From: Tardiphaga sp052076105
Lineage (GTDB): Bacteria > Pseudomonadota > Alphaproteobacteria > Rhizobiales > Xanthobacteraceae
Direction of reading: 5' to 3'
Length of the DNA: 64,000 bases
Assembly (NCBI RefSeq): GCF_052076105.1
Contig: NZ_CP197245.1
Span: 2,790,001-2,854,000, forward strand
Positions within the stretch are counted from its first letter, which is position 1. Every line of letters begins with the position of its first letter. Shown here in pieces: positions 52,575-61,594 of this stretch. The notes below the pieces were generated by a model that was not told where the DNA came from, did not search any database, and saw only the letters and a program-made list of their open reading frames with translations. The position numbers were made by a program, and so were the translations under genes.

Positions 52575-53400
52575 TGCCGCCACTGCTGACGCCTTCACGC
52601 GCAATCATTGCCTGCGCCGCGGCCTTCTCGGCGGCGCGCTTGCTGCCGCCCTCGCCTTCGGCCGGTGCAAAACCCTTTACATCCACCTCGATCCTGAAAT
52701 GCGGATCGTGGTGCGGACCGGAACGTTCGACTTCCCGATAGGCCGGTGTCGGCAGACCGCGGCCCTGGGCCCATTCCTGCAGCACAGTCTTCGGATCGCG
52801 CAACGGTCGCACCGGCTTGCGCATACGCTCGGTCCAATTGCGCTGCACAAAACTTTCAGCGGCCGGATAGCCACCATCGAGGAAGATCGCGCCGATCACA
52901 GCTTCGCAGATATCGCCGAGGACCGACTTGCGCAACCGCTGACCGGCGCCGGCGCCGACGGTGCCGAGCTTAATGCCCTCGAGCAGACCCAACAGCCGCG
53001 CGACATCGGCGCATGCTTCCTTGCGGACGAGGTCAGCGAGCCGCTTCGACAACTCGCCTTCATCCGCATTCGGGAAGGCGCGAAACAGCATGTCGGAGAC
53101 AACGAGGCCGAGCACGTGGTCGCCCAGAAATTCAAGGCGCTGATAACTCTCGGTCCGGCTGCGCTGCGACTTCAAGGCCGATACATGGGTGAAGGCGGTC
53201 GCCAGAAGCAGCGGGTCCTTGAAGCTGTGACCGATCCGCGTTTCGATCTCGGCGGCGGCGACCTTCGCCGCTGCGCGTGCCTTCTTCTTGCGGGCAGCCG
53301 CCGTCTCCGGCGCAGCCTCAGTCGCAGAATCCTTGACCGAAAGGCTCACTTCGTCGGTTTTCGGCGTGGTATCGATGGGATTGTTGGAGTCGTCGGTCAT
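52564..53400 (-). CDS. rnc: Ribonuclease III
   Basis: This 278-residue enzyme cleaves double-stranded RNA in rRNA and mRNA processing. The catalytic signature is YQRLEFLGDHVLGLVVSD, with the second acidic cluster in GDICEAVIGAIFLDGGY; the C-terminal double-stranded-RNA-binding domain ends GGSKRAAEKAAAQAMI. An Ala/Lys-rich N-terminal extension of about 45 residues precedes the domain. It overlaps lepB by four bases (ATGA) and era by eleven. Confidence 0.96.
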   Translation of the reverse strand: MTDDSNNPIDTTPKTDEVSLSVKDSATEAAPETAAARKKKARAAAKVAAAEIETRIGHSFKDPLLLATAFTHVSALKSQRSRTESYQRLEFLGDHVLGLVVSDMLFRAFPNADEGELSKRLADLVRKEACADVARLLGLLEGIKLGTVGAGAGQRLRKSVLGDICEAVIGAIFLDGGYPAAESFVQRNWTERMRKPVRPLRDPKTVLQEWAQGRGLPTPAYREVERSGPHHDPHFRIEVDVKGFAPAEGEGGSKRAAEKAAAQAMIAREGVSSGGNEG

Positions 53401-54155
53401 CGCACGATGGAAAAAATTCGATTCCAGCGCACGGCGGTCGGCCAGCGCCAGATCTGCCAGGCATGTTCGCCTTCCGCGATCGAGAAGAAGATCATCTGCG
53501 CGCGGCCGACGAGATTCTCGAACGGTACATAGCCGACCGCCGACAGCACGCGGCTGTCCGTCGAATTGTCGCGGTTGTCGCCCATCATGAAGAAGTTGCC
53601 GGGCGGCACAGTGTAGACATTGGTGTTGTCGTAGAAGCCATTGTCGACGCAATCGAGCGTCTCATAGGTGACACCGTTCGGAAGGGTTTCCTTCCAGCGT
53701 TTCACCCGCGCCGTGGCATCGGAGCCGCACGGATCCTCGCCGACGAAGTCGCTCATGCGTTCGCGCTGCACCGGCTTGTCGTTGATGTAGAGCAGACCCT
53801 CTTTCATCTGGACGCGGTCACCGGGCAGACCGATCACGCGCTTGATGTAGTCGGTGCTATCGTCCTTCGGCAGACGGAACACCACGACGTCACCGCGCGA
53901 CGGCTCGGAGCCGAAGATACGGCCGGAGAAGATGTTGGGCGACAGCGGGATCGAAAAGTGGCTGTAGCCGTAGGAATATTTCGAGACGAACAGGTAATCG
54001 CCGACCAGAAGCGTGGCCTTCATCGAGCCCGACGGGATGTTGAAGGGCTGGAACAGGAAGGTCCGGATCACCAGCGCGATCAGCAATGCGTTGATGACAA
54101 CACGGATGGTCTCGCCGACGCCGCTTTCAGTCTTGGTCCCGGATGTCACGCTCAT
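53397..54155 (-). CDS. lepB: Signal peptidase I
   Basis: This 252-residue membrane protease removes Sec and Tat signal peptides. A hydrophobic anchor near residues 18-36 (IRVVINALLIALVIRTFLF) is followed by the catalytic serine in NIPSGSMKATLLVGDYLFV, the catalytic lysine in DYIKRVIGLPGD and the GDNRDNSTDSR box. It is coupled to rnc by a four-base overlap. Confidence 0.96.
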   Translation of the reverse strand: MSVTSGTKTESGVGETIRVVINALLIALVIRTFLFQPFNIPSGSMKATLLVGDYLFVSKYSYGYSHFSIPLSPNIFSGRIFGSEPSRGDVVVFRLPKDDSTDYIKRVIGLPGDRVQMKEGLLYINDKPVQRERMSDFVGEDPCGSDATARVKRWKETLPNGVTYETLDCVDNGFYDNTNVYTVPPGNFFMMGDNRDNSTDSRVLSAVGYVPFENLVGRAQMIFFSIAEGEHAWQIWRWPTAVRWNRIFSIVR

Positions 54156-54446
54156 CGCTTTCCCGATTCCCGCAGCGTCGCCGCGCGGCTGGTAGCATTT
54201 TGGGGCAAGGCGGCATCACGCCCCGCGCGAAAAATGCATTAGATTCATATAATTACGGCAAAGTCCTGCAAATGCCATGAGCGGCGTCAGCGAGAATTGG
54301 CGTCGGTTCGGTATCCCGGCAGGTTTAAACGGTTGTTGGTAACGGTGCAATGAACGCCCCGAAAAGCCACGTCCCGCCGGTTCGATGCGCCGGCCGGTCG
54401 TCGCGCCGCTTCCGGCACACCTCCCGGCCTGCACTCACGACTTGCC
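54156..54446. other. Gap between acpS and lepB
   Basis: About 290 bp with no convincing gene. The part just upstream of lepB (54190-54350) is relatively AT-rich and may contain its promoter. No repeat of the families above is present. Confidence 0.45.
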
Positions 54447-54866
54447 TCAGGATTTGGGCGACGGGACGGCCGAAATTATGACGAAAGCCTGCGCCAGCGG
54501 CCAATCGTCCGTGATCGACAGATCGATCTGGGCGTCATGGCCGGGCGGTATCAGCGCCTGCAGCCGGACCAGCGCACCGCCGGTGAGTTTCATGGAGGGT
54601 TTGCCACCCGGCAGGTTGACGACCCCCATATCGCGCCACCAGACCCCCTGCCGGATGCCGGTGCCCAGCGCCTTGGAACATGCTTCCTTGGCGGCGAAAC
54701 GCTTGGCATAGGTCGCCACCACCATCCTCTCGCTCTTGGCGCGGCGCTGCGCCCTCGCCCGCTCGGCCTCGGTGAAGATGCGATCGAGGAAACGATCGCC
54801 ATGGCGTTCGATCACCTTGGCGACGCGTGTGATGTCGATCAGATCGGAACCGATGCCGATGATCAT
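54447..54866 (-). CDS. acpS: Holo-[acyl-carrier-protein] synthase
   Basis: This 139-residue enzyme transfers phosphopantetheine from CoA to acyl carrier protein. The motifs MIIGIGSDLIDITRVAKVIE and YAKRFAAKEACSKALGTGI, with the Mg-binding Asp and Glu, are diagnostic. ATG 54866 overlaps the pdxJ stop by four bases (ATGA), so the two are translationally coupled. Confidence 0.96.
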   Translation of the reverse strand: MIIGIGSDLIDITRVAKVIERHGDRFLDRIFTEAERARAQRRAKSERMVVATYAKRFAAKEACSKALGTGIRQGVWWRDMGVVNLPGGKPSMKLTGGALVRLQALIPPGHDAQIDLSITDDWPLAQAFVIISAVPSPKS

Positions 54867-55627
54867 GAGGCGCTCTTGGACTGCATCCGCCCGCGATCCA
54901 TCGCCGCGCGCATCAGACGCACCGTATCGGACAGACCAATGAACAGTGCCTCGCCGATCATATAGTAGCCGATGTTCAGCTCCATGATTTCGGGCAGCGC
55001 CGAGATGGTCTCGGCGGTCGCATAGTCGAGGCCATGGCCGGCATGCACTTCCAGGCCTGCGGATTTCGCCAGCCTGGCACCGGCGACAATGCGCTGCCAT
55101 TCGCTGGCCGCCTTCGCGGCATCGCCATCGGTGATGGCATCGCACCAGGCGCCCGTATGGATTTCGATCACGGGGGCTTTCAGTTTGGCGGCCATTTCGA
55201 TCTGCTTGGGATCCGCCGCAATGAACAGCGACACCCGCACGCCGGCTTCAGTGAAGCGCGCGATCGACGGCTCCAGCGATTCACGCTGGCCGACCACGTC
55301 GAGGCCGCCTTCGGTGGTCAGCTCCTCGCGCCGCTCCGGCACCAGACAGACGGCATGAGGCTTCACCGCCAGCGCGATCCGCACCATGTCCGGCGTCGCC
55401 GCCATTTCGAAATTCAGCGGCTTGGAGATCTCCGCTTTCAGCCGCTCCATATCGGCGTCGCGGATATGGCGACGATCCTCGCGCAAATGCGCCGTAATGC
55501 CGTCGGCGCCAGCCGAAATGGCTTCCAGCGCAGCGCGGACGGGATCCGGGTGCTTGCCGCCCCGCGCGTTGCGCAGGGTCGCGACGTGATCGATGTTGAC
55601 GCCGAGGCGCAGCGAGGAAGAGGACAT
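54863..55627 (-). CDS. pdxJ: Pyridoxine 5'-phosphate synthase
   Basis: This 254-residue TIM-barrel enzyme makes pyridoxine phosphate from deoxyxylulose phosphate and aminoacetone phosphate. It shows LRLGVNIDHVATLRNARGG, the catalytic histidine region ITAHLREDRRHI, and GLEVHAGHGLDYATA with ELNIGYYMIGEALF. It follows rsh by 33 bp and overlaps acpS. Confidence 0.96.
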   Translation of the reverse strand: MSSSSLRLGVNIDHVATLRNARGGKHPDPVRAALEAISAGADGITAHLREDRRHIRDADMERLKAEISKPLNFEMAATPDMVRIALAVKPHAVCLVPERREELTTEGGLDVVGQRESLEPSIARFTEAGVRVSLFIAADPKQIEMAAKLKAPVIEIHTGAWCDAITDGDAAKAASEWQRIVAGARLAKSAGLEVHAGHGLDYATAETISALPEIMELNIGYYMIGEALFIGLSDTVRLMRAAMDRGRMQSKSAS

Positions 55628-55660
55628 GACGGAATTCCAGAAGATGCCTAAAGGGAGACG

Positions 55661-57982
55661 CTATCCATTCACCCGTTCGACCTTGGCGACAACGGCCTTG
55701 GCGCGCAACTGATTGATGATCGCGCTGAGATGTTTGAGGTCGTAGACCCCGAGATCGATGGTCTGTTCGGTGAAATCGGGCGAGCGGCGATGCATGCTGA
55801 TATTGTCGATATTGCCGTCATGGTCGGCGATGACCTGAGCGATCTGCGCCAGACTGCCGGGCTCGTTGACGTTCTGCAAAAAGAGTCTGGCCGGGAAACG
55901 CTGCGGCGAGGATTCATCGATATCCCAGCGCACATCGACCCAACGCTCCGGCTCTTCCTCGAAATCCTTCAGCGCCGGTGACTGGATCGGATAGATCGTG
56001 ATGCCCTCGCCCGGCGTGACAATGCCCACAATGCGATCGCCCGGCACGGCGCCACCGTTCGGCGCGAACTTCACCGGCAGGTCGGAATTGACGCCGCCGA
56101 TCGAGATGATCGAGGTGAAGCGCGTCGCGCCATCGGGCGTCCGCACCTTATCCGCCGTGGACTTCTTGTTGTTGGCCGAAAAGCGCCCGATGCGCTCTTC
56201 CTTGTAATCCGGATACATCGCCCGCGCGACGTCGGCGGCGCGCAATTCGCCGCGCCCCACCGAGGCCATCACGTCGTCGATGGACGTACGCGCCAGACGC
56301 GGCAGCGCGCCCTTCAACTGATCGTCCGAATATTCCATCTTGGCGCGCACGAACAAGCGCTCGACGATGCGGCGGCCAAGGCTGGCATATTGATCGCGCA
56401 CCGCCGTTCGCGTCGCGCGGCGGATCGCGGCGCGCGCCTTGCCGGTGACCGCCAAGCCCTCCCATGCGGATGGCGGCGCCTGCTGTGCGGCCGAGGTCAA
56501 CACTTCGACCTCGTCGCCGTTCTGCAGTTCGGACGACAGCGGCGCGAACTTGCCATTGATCTTGCAACCCACCGCACTGTTGCCGACGTCCGTATGCACG
56601 GCATAGGCGAAGTCGACCACATTGGCATTGCGCGGCAACGCGATCAGCTTGCCCTTCGGGGTGAAGCAGAACACCTGATCGTGGAACAGTTCGAGCTTGG
56701 TGTGTTCCAGGAATTCTTCCGGATTGGTGCTTTCCGAGAGAATGCCGATGGTATGGCGCAGCCACGAAAACGCGTTGGATTCGCGCTTGAGCATTTCGGT
56801 CGGCGAGCCGATCCCGTCCTTGTAGAACGCATGCGCGGCAATACCGTATTCGGCGATGCTGTTCATGTCCTCGGTGCGGATCTGCAGTTCGACGCGCTGG
56901 TTGCCGGGGCCGATCACCGTGGTGTGGATCGAGCGATAATCGTTCTGTTTCGGCGTCGAGATGTAGTCCTTGAAGCGGCCGGGCACCACGGGCCAGGTCG
57001 TGTGCACGACGCCGAGTGCGCGGTAGCACGCCTCCATGTCCTTCAGCACCACGCGGAAACCGTAGATGTCCGACAGTTGCTCAAAGCCGACCGACTTGCG
57101 CTTCATCTTGGTCCAGATCGAAAACGGCTTCTTGCGCCGGCCGGTGACCCGCGCCGTGATGCCGTTCTTCTCCAGCTTCGTGGAGAGATGGCTCTCGATC
57201 ATGTCGATGAGGTTCTGATTGCGCTCGGTCAGGGAGTCCAGGCGCTGCATCACCACCAGATAGGCGTCGGGATCGAGCACCTTGAACGATAGTTCCTCGA
57301 GCTCCTCGCGCATCGCCTGCATACCCATGCGGCCGGCCAGCGGCGCATAGATGTCGAGGGTCTCTTCCGCGATGCGGCGGCGCGAGGCCGGCGGCATGAA
57401 CTCCATCGTCCGCATATTGTGCAGACGGTCGGCGAGCTTGATCAGCAGGACCCGGACGTCGTCGGCGATCGCCAGCAGCAGCTTGCGCAGGTTCTCGGCC
57501 TGCTTGGCTTCGCGCGACACCAGTTCGAGCCGCTTCAACTTGGTCAGGCCCTCGACCAGCGCGCCGATTTCGGCGCCGAACAGCTTGTCGATTTCGGTCC
57601 GGGTGGCCTCGGTATCCTCGATCGTGTCATGCAGCAGCGCCGCCACAATCGTGGCGTCGTCGAGCTTGAGGTCGGTGAGGATCGCCGCCACTTCCAGCGG
57701 GTGGGAGAAATACGGATCGCCCGAGGCCCGCGTCTGCTCGCCATGGGCGACCATGGCATAGACATAAGCGCGGTTGAGCAGGTCCTCGTCGGTATTCGGG
57801 TTATAGGCCCGGACGCGGTCCACCAGATCGTATTGCCGCATCATCCGGACACGGGACGTCCGCGGCACCTTGGCCGGACCTGGCGTCTCTGCGGACAGTG
57901 GTTCAGGCGAAACTGGCGAGACCGCGGCGACCGTGTCGTTCGCAGCCTGCATCTGCCGTCTATTACGGCGCGAAGTCGCCAT
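55661..57982 (-). CDS. rsh: Bifunctional (p)ppGpp synthetase/hydrolase (Rel/Spo homolog)
   Basis: This 773-residue stringent-response enzyme has an HD hydrolase domain (ALLHDTIEDTEAT and LIKLADRLHNMRTM), a synthetase domain (QLSDIYGFRVVLKDMEACYR and QNDYRSIHTTVIGP), a TGS domain (TPKGKLIALPRNANVVDFAY) and a C-terminal ACT domain. All catalytic blocks look intact, so both activities are expected, as in single-RSH alphaproteobacteria. ATG 57982 is used; about 40 unconserved residues precede the HD domain. Confidence 0.96.
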   Translation of the reverse strand: MATSRRNRRQMQAANDTVAAVSPVSPEPLSAETPGPAKVPRTSRVRMMRQYDLVDRVRAYNPNTDEDLLNRAYVYAMVAHGEQTRASGDPYFSHPLEVAAILTDLKLDDATIVAALLHDTIEDTEATRTEIDKLFGAEIGALVEGLTKLKRLELVSREAKQAENLRKLLLAIADDVRVLLIKLADRLHNMRTMEFMPPASRRRIAEETLDIYAPLAGRMGMQAMREELEELSFKVLDPDAYLVVMQRLDSLTERNQNLIDMIESHLSTKLEKNGITARVTGRRKKPFSIWTKMKRKSVGFEQLSDIYGFRVVLKDMEACYRALGVVHTTWPVVPGRFKDYISTPKQNDYRSIHTTVIGPGNQRVELQIRTEDMNSIAEYGIAAHAFYKDGIGSPTEMLKRESNAFSWLRHTIGILSESTNPEEFLEHTKLELFHDQVFCFTPKGKLIALPRNANVVDFAYAVHTDVGNSAVGCKINGKFAPLSSELQNGDEVEVLTSAAQQAPPSAWEGLAVTGKARAAIRRATRTAVRDQYASLGRRIVERLFVRAKMEYSDDQLKGALPRLARTSIDDVMASVGRGELRAADVARAMYPDYKEERIGRFSANNKKSTADKVRTPDGATRFTSIISIGGVNSDLPVKFAPNGGAVPGDRIVGIVTPGEGITIYPIQSPALKDFEEEPERWVDVRWDIDESSPQRFPARLFLQNVNEPGSLAQIAQVIADHDGNIDNISMHRRSPDFTEQTIDLGVYDLKHLSAIINQLRAKAVVAKVERVNG

Positions 57983-58058
57983 CCTAGCCTCGTTCGATCC
58001 GGTCAGCAGCGACCTGGATTCTTCACTTTAAGTTTGCCCCGAAACGTACTGCAAAAGC

Positions 58059-58086
58059 AAAGGCCCGGACGCATGTCCGGGCCTTT
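58059..58086 (-). terminator. Terminator of rpoZ
   Basis: A perfect 12-bp stem (AAAGGCCCGGAC / GTCCGGGCCTTT) with a 4-base loop lies 49 bp after the rpoZ stop and is followed on the minus strand by TGCTTTTGC. It should separate rpoZ from rsh, so rsh likely has its own promoter near 57983-58058. Confidence 0.88.
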
Positions 58087-58135
58087 GTGATGACTGATAA
58101 TCAAAACGGTTAAGCAAAAAACCGTGTGTGTCGCT

Positions 58136-58528
58136 TTACTCGTCTTCTTCGGGCTGCTCTTCCGGCGGAGCGAGGCCTTCGAGACCCTTGAGCAGCTCTT
58201 CTTCGGTCATGCGCTCGACGGCCACTTCGGTGTCGTCGGCATCGACGCTGGCGCCGGCGGAACCGATCAGCGGAATCGTATCCGGCTCGGGCTCGTCGAC
58301 TTCCACGAACTTCTGCAGCGAATGGACCAGTTCTTCACGGAGATCTTCCGGCGAAATGGTCTGATCGGCGATTTCGCGCAGCGAAACAACGGGATTCTTG
58401 TCGTTGTCGCGATCAATCGTAAGTTGTGAGCCGGACGAGATCATTCGTGCCCGGTGTGCTGCCAGCAACACCAGATCGAACCGGTTGTCGACCTTATCGA
58501 TGCAATCTTCGACGGTTACGCGCGCCAT
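58136..58528 (-). CDS. rpoZ: RNA polymerase omega subunit
   Basis: This 130-residue subunit begins MARVTVEDCIDKVDNRFDLV with the helix RARMISSG following, the hallmark of omega. The long acidic C-terminal extension (DEPEPDTIPLIG to PPEEQPEEDE) is typical of Hyphomicrobiales. It supports assembly of beta-prime and response to ppGpp, which makes its location beside rsh apt. Confidence 0.96.
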   Translation of the reverse strand: MARVTVEDCIDKVDNRFDLVLLAAHRARMISSGSQLTIDRDNDKNPVVSLREIADQTISPEDLREELVHSLQKFVEVDEPEPDTIPLIGSAGASVDADDTEVAVERMTEEELLKGLEGLAPPEEQPEEDE

Positions 58529-58896
58529 AAAATGTCGCTCCGTTTGTTGTGGGACCGAATATGATGATTAAGTGCCGTAGGTATAGGGGCTTTGCGGCAT
58601 TCGCAAGGACCAATTTGGAATTGCGCCCTTCTTGGCTTGGTTTTCTGCCGCACTATGGTACCCTCGAAAAGGCCGCAGAAGCGGTGGCACCATCTGGCCA
58701 GAAGCGGATATCTCGACACCAAAAGGCTTCATTGCAAGGGCAGATGGATCGGCATATTCGGGCAGTTCCAGACCAGCTGATTGCGTGGCGTCAATAAGGC
58801 CGATCCGACGAAGAGCGGACGACAATGTGATTCAAATGCGCAACGACGAAGTCGCGCCAAAAACGCTAACAACAACAAACCACATGAGAAAACTTG
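58529..58896. other. Divergent promoter region between rpoZ and the NYN gene
   Basis: This 368-bp region has short overlapping frames on both strands, none with a convincing ribosome site and family resemblance. It must drive rpoZ to the left and the NYN gene to the right. ATGGTACC near 58656 and GTGGCACCAT near 58684 form a partial inverted repeat, but I see no RNA gene. Confidence 0.45.
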
Positions 58897-59523
58897 ATGT
58901 CCCTCACATCTAACAAGATCGCACTCTTCATCGACGGCGCCAACCTCTACGCCACCGCCAAGACCCTCGGCTTCGACATCGACTACAAGCGCCTCCTCAA
59001 GGAATTCCAGAGCCGCGGTACCCTCGTCCGGGCCTTCTATTACACCGCCATCATCGAAGATCAGGAATACTCGTCGATTCGCCCGCTGATCGACTGGCTC
59101 GATTACAACGGCTATACGGTGGTGACCAAGGCCACCAAGGAATTCATCGATGCGTCGGGCCGACGCAAGGTGAAGGGCAATATGGACATCGAACTCGCCG
59201 TCGATGCCATGGAACTGGCCGAACATGTCGACCAGATCGTGCTGTTCTCGGGCGACGGCGACTTCCGCTCCCTGGTCGAAGCCGTGCAGCGTCGCGGCGT
59301 CCGCGTCACCGTGGTGTCCACGATCTCGAGCCAGCCCCCCATGATCGCCGACGAGTTGCGCCGGCAGGCAGACGTGTTTACCGATCTCATGGAACTGCAG
59401 AGCAAACTCGGCCGCGATCCGGCAGAGCGCCCTGCTCCGCGCGAGCCGCGTCACCAGACGCCGCAATTCCTGCAGCGCGCGACCACCATGGCGCCCCGAG
59501 GCGATGAAGATTTCGAAGACTAA
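58897..59523 (+). CDS. NYN-domain (LabA/DUF88-like) PIN-type nuclease-fold protein
   Basis: This 208-residue protein has the NYN domain of the PIN nuclease superfamily. Conserved acidic residues are in KIALFIDGANLYA, MDIELAVDAMELA and IVLFSGDGDFRSLVEAV, matching the metal-binding site of RNases in this group. The last 35 residues are Pro/Arg-rich and probably disordered. ATG 58897 is used (an overlapping TTG at 58894 is also possible). It overlaps the downstream glycosylase gene by 20 bases. Confidence 0.9.
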   Translation: MSLTSNKIALFIDGANLYATAKTLGFDIDYKRLLKEFQSRGTLVRAFYYTAIIEDQEYSSIRPLIDWLDYNGYTVVTKATKEFIDASGRRKVKGNMDIELAVDAMELAEHVDQIVLFSGDGDFRSLVEAVQRRGVRVTVVSTISSQPPMIADELRRQADVFTDLMELQSKLGRDPAERPAPREPRHQTPQFLQRATTMAPRGDEDFED

Positions 59524-60214
59524 GACGCAACTCAGCAGACAACAGCCGGCGGTGGTCGCAACCGCGATTTCCGCTGGCACTTCCATCGATCCGGGGCGCG
59601 ACTGCCCGCTCTGCCCACGTCTCGTCGAGTACCGGACGGAGGTGCGCGAGCGTGATCCGAGCGGCTATAACGGACCCGTGCCATCCTTTGGCACCTCCGA
59701 TGCGTCGCTGCTGATCGTAGGCCTCGCTCCCGGCGTGCAGGGCGCCAACCGCACCGGGCGTCCCTTCACCGGCGACTATGCCGGCGACCTGCTCTACGAG
59801 ACCTTGCTCGATCTCGGCTTCGCCTCCGGCACCTATGAAGCACGTCCTGATGACGGGCTGATGCTGCAGGATTGCCGGATCACCAATGCCGTGCGCTGCG
59901 TGCCGCCGCAGAACAAGCCACTGCCCGCCGAGATCACCACCTGCCGGCCGTTTCTAATTGCCACCATGGACACCATGCCGCGATTGCGCGCCATCGTGCT
60001 GCTGGGCCGCGTCGCCCACGACACGATGCTGAGAACGCTCGGCATTCGCGCCGTGGCAGCGCCCTTTGCGCACGGCGCCGTTCACAATGCCGGCCGCTTC
60101 AAGCTCTATGACAGCTATCACTGCTCGCGCTACAACACGAATACACGGGTGCTGACGCCGGAGATGTTTCGCGCGGTGTTCGCGCGGGTGAAGGCGGATC
60201 TGGCGGACGGCTAA
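59504..60214 (+). CDS. Family 5 uracil-DNA glycosylase (UDGb-like)
   Basis: This 236-residue glycosylase removes uracil and related deaminated bases. The diagnostic family motif LAPGVQGANRTGRPFTGDYA is present, together with an HNAGRFKLYDSYH region that provides the second motif. N-terminal and internal cysteines (DCPLCPRL, DCRITNAVRC, TTCRPF) are positioned for the 4Fe-4S cluster. ATG 59504 lies inside the NYN gene; a later start is possible because the first 30 residues look unconserved. Confidence 0.93.
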   Translation: MKISKTKTQLSRQQPAVVATAISAGTSIDPGRDCPLCPRLVEYRTEVRERDPSGYNGPVPSFGTSDASLLIVGLAPGVQGANRTGRPFTGDYAGDLLYETLLDLGFASGTYEARPDDGLMLQDCRITNAVRCVPPQNKPLPAEITTCRPFLIATMDTMPRLRAIVLLGRVAHDTMLRTLGIRAVAAPFAHGAVHNAGRFKLYDSYHCSRYNTNTRVLTPEMFRAVFARVKADLADG

Positions 60215-60217
60215 CCT

Positions 60218-60286
60218 GTAGCCCGGATGAGCGACGCGCTATCCGGGCTAGCCCTCCCCGCATGTCGCTCCGCTCATGCGGGCTAC
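60218..60286. repeat. Dispersed palindromic repeat (GTAGCCCGGATGAGCG type)
   Basis: GTAGCCCG (60218) pairs with CGGGCTAC (60279-60286), and CCGGATGAGCG / CGCTATCCGG forms an internal hairpin. It starts right after the glycosylase stop. Confidence 0.75.
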
Positions 60287-60308
60287 GACTGCTACGGCCA
60301 TATCTACC

Positions 60309-60418
60309 GTCCTCATGGTGAGGAGCGCGCCATCTCGGCGCGCGTCTCGAACCATGAATGGAGCACTCCGCCATCCTTCGAGACGCGGTCGAAGGCGACC
60401 GCTCCTCAGGATGAGGAC
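60309..60418. repeat. Dispersed palindromic repeat (CCTCATGGTGAGGAGCGC type)
   Basis: GTCCTCATGGTGAGGAGCG at the left and CGCTCCTCAGGATGAGGAC at the right form the outer arms, with CGCGTCTCGAACCAT and CTTCGAGACGCGG inside. Its right arm runs into the peroxiredoxin gene and encodes that protein's last codons. Confidence 0.85.
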
Positions 60419-60990
60419 GGAGGATTCGCCTTCAACCATTCCAGCACATCGCCCGCATTCCGGTCCGGTGGAAACACCGGATAGAACACATGGGTGATCT
60501 TGCCGTCGTCGATAATCATCGCCAGGCGCTTGATGAGCGTGAGATCGGCGACTTCCATGGTCGGCAGGCTGAGTGCGTCGGTCAGTTCGAGTTGCTCATC
60601 CGAGAGCACCGGAAACGGCAGATGCAGCCGCGCTGCCATCTCGGTCTGGTAGTCGTTGCTCTGGGTCGAGAGACCGAACACGTGCTTCGCCCCTGCAGCG
60701 CGCAACTCCGCGAACAGATCCCGGAACGAACAGGTTTGCGGGGTGCAGCCACGCGCGCCGGGGATCATGTCCCAGTCATCCACGAGGCCGATCTTGCCGG
60801 GCTCTCCGGTGCGGGGATAGCCGAACACCACGGTGCGGCCGGCGAGTTCGGACAGCGTCATCGCGGTATCGTTGGTAGCGCGCAGGCTGACCGGCGGGAT
60901 GATCATGCCGGCCAGATGATTGGCGGCACCATCGTCTTCCGGTGCCGGGATTTTGCTCCAGTCGACTTCGAGCAGGTTACCTTGCGTCAT
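60406..60990 (-). CDS. Peroxiredoxin/redoxin-domain protein
   Basis: This 194-residue thioredoxin-fold protein has the peroxidatic-type sequence YPRTGEPGKIGL, then DMIPGARGCTPQTCSFRDLF with two candidate cysteines, and PFPVLSDEQLELTDALSLPT. It resembles AhpE/PRX5-like peroxidases reducing H2O2 or organic peroxides. The end (NPPSSS) is encoded by the arm of the repeat at 60309-60418, suggesting that the original C-terminus was altered by insertion. It starts 38 bp upstream of the coding end of smpB's neighbour region on the same strand. Confidence 0.85.
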   Translation of the reverse strand: MTQGNLLEVDWSKIPAPEDDGAANHLAGMIIPPVSLRATNDTAMTLSELAGRTVVFGYPRTGEPGKIGLVDDWDMIPGARGCTPQTCSFRDLFAELRAAGAKHVFGLSTQSNDYQTEMAARLHLPFPVLSDEQLELTDALSLPTMEVADLTLIKRLAMIIDDGKITHVFYPVFPPDRNAGDVLEWLKANPPSSS

Positions 60991-61028
60991 CTCATCCTCT
61001 TGTTTGAAAGAATGGGCGACGCCCAGCC

Positions 61029-61502
61029 TTATCCCCGCGCGCGCAACAGACGGCCCTTCTCGCGGCCCCAGTCGCGGTCCTTTTCGCTCGCACGCTTGTC
61101 GTGGAGCTGCTTGCCCTTGGCCAGCGCGAGCTGCAGCTTAACGCGGCCGCGTTCGTTGAAGTACATCTTCAACGGCACAAGGGTCATGCCCTGACGTTCT
61201 ACCGCGCCCATCAGCTTGTTGATCTGCTTGCGATGAAGCAGCAGCTTGCGCGGCCGCTTTGGCTCGTGATTGAAGCGATTGGCCTGCAGATATTCAGGGA
61301 TGTTGCAGTTGATCAGCCAGATCTCGCCGTCCTTCGGATCGGCGTAGGATTCCGCAATGGTGCTCTTGCCATTGCGGATCGACTTCACCTCGGTCCCGGT
61401 CAAGGCGATACCCGCCTCAACCGTATCCTCCACGGCGAAGTTGAACCGCGCCTTGCGGTTTTCTGCGATCACCTTGATCGGGCGTTCGTTCTTCTCGGCC
61501 AT
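61029..61502 (-). CDS. smpB: SsrA-binding protein SmpB
   Basis: This 157-residue RNA-binding protein pairs with tmRNA to rescue stalled ribosomes. Clear blocks are KARFNFAVEDTVEAGIALTG, GTEVKSIRNGKSTIAESYA and the basic tail KGKQLHDKRASEKDRDWGRE. No tmRNA gene is visible around it, which is not unusual. Confidence 0.96.
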   Translation of the reverse strand: MAEKNERPIKVIAENRKARFNFAVEDTVEAGIALTGTEVKSIRNGKSTIAESYADPKDGEIWLINCNIPEYLQANRFNHEPKRPRKLLLHRKQINKLMGAVERQGMTLVPLKMYFNERGRVKLQLALAKGKQLHDKRASEKDRDWGREKGRLLRARG

Positions 61503-61594
61503 CGTCCAATACTTTCAGCGTAACTGACCGAATATAGGTGCCGCGACCGCCCAACCCAAGCTTTGGGCTCAGGCCTTCTTGAACTCAAGAAGGC

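Noticed and set aside
61573..61594. Stem-loop GCCTTCTTGA / TCAAGAAGGC after mscL as a terminator
   Set aside because: The loop is only two bases in the full pairing and no T-run follows on the minus strand, so support is weak.
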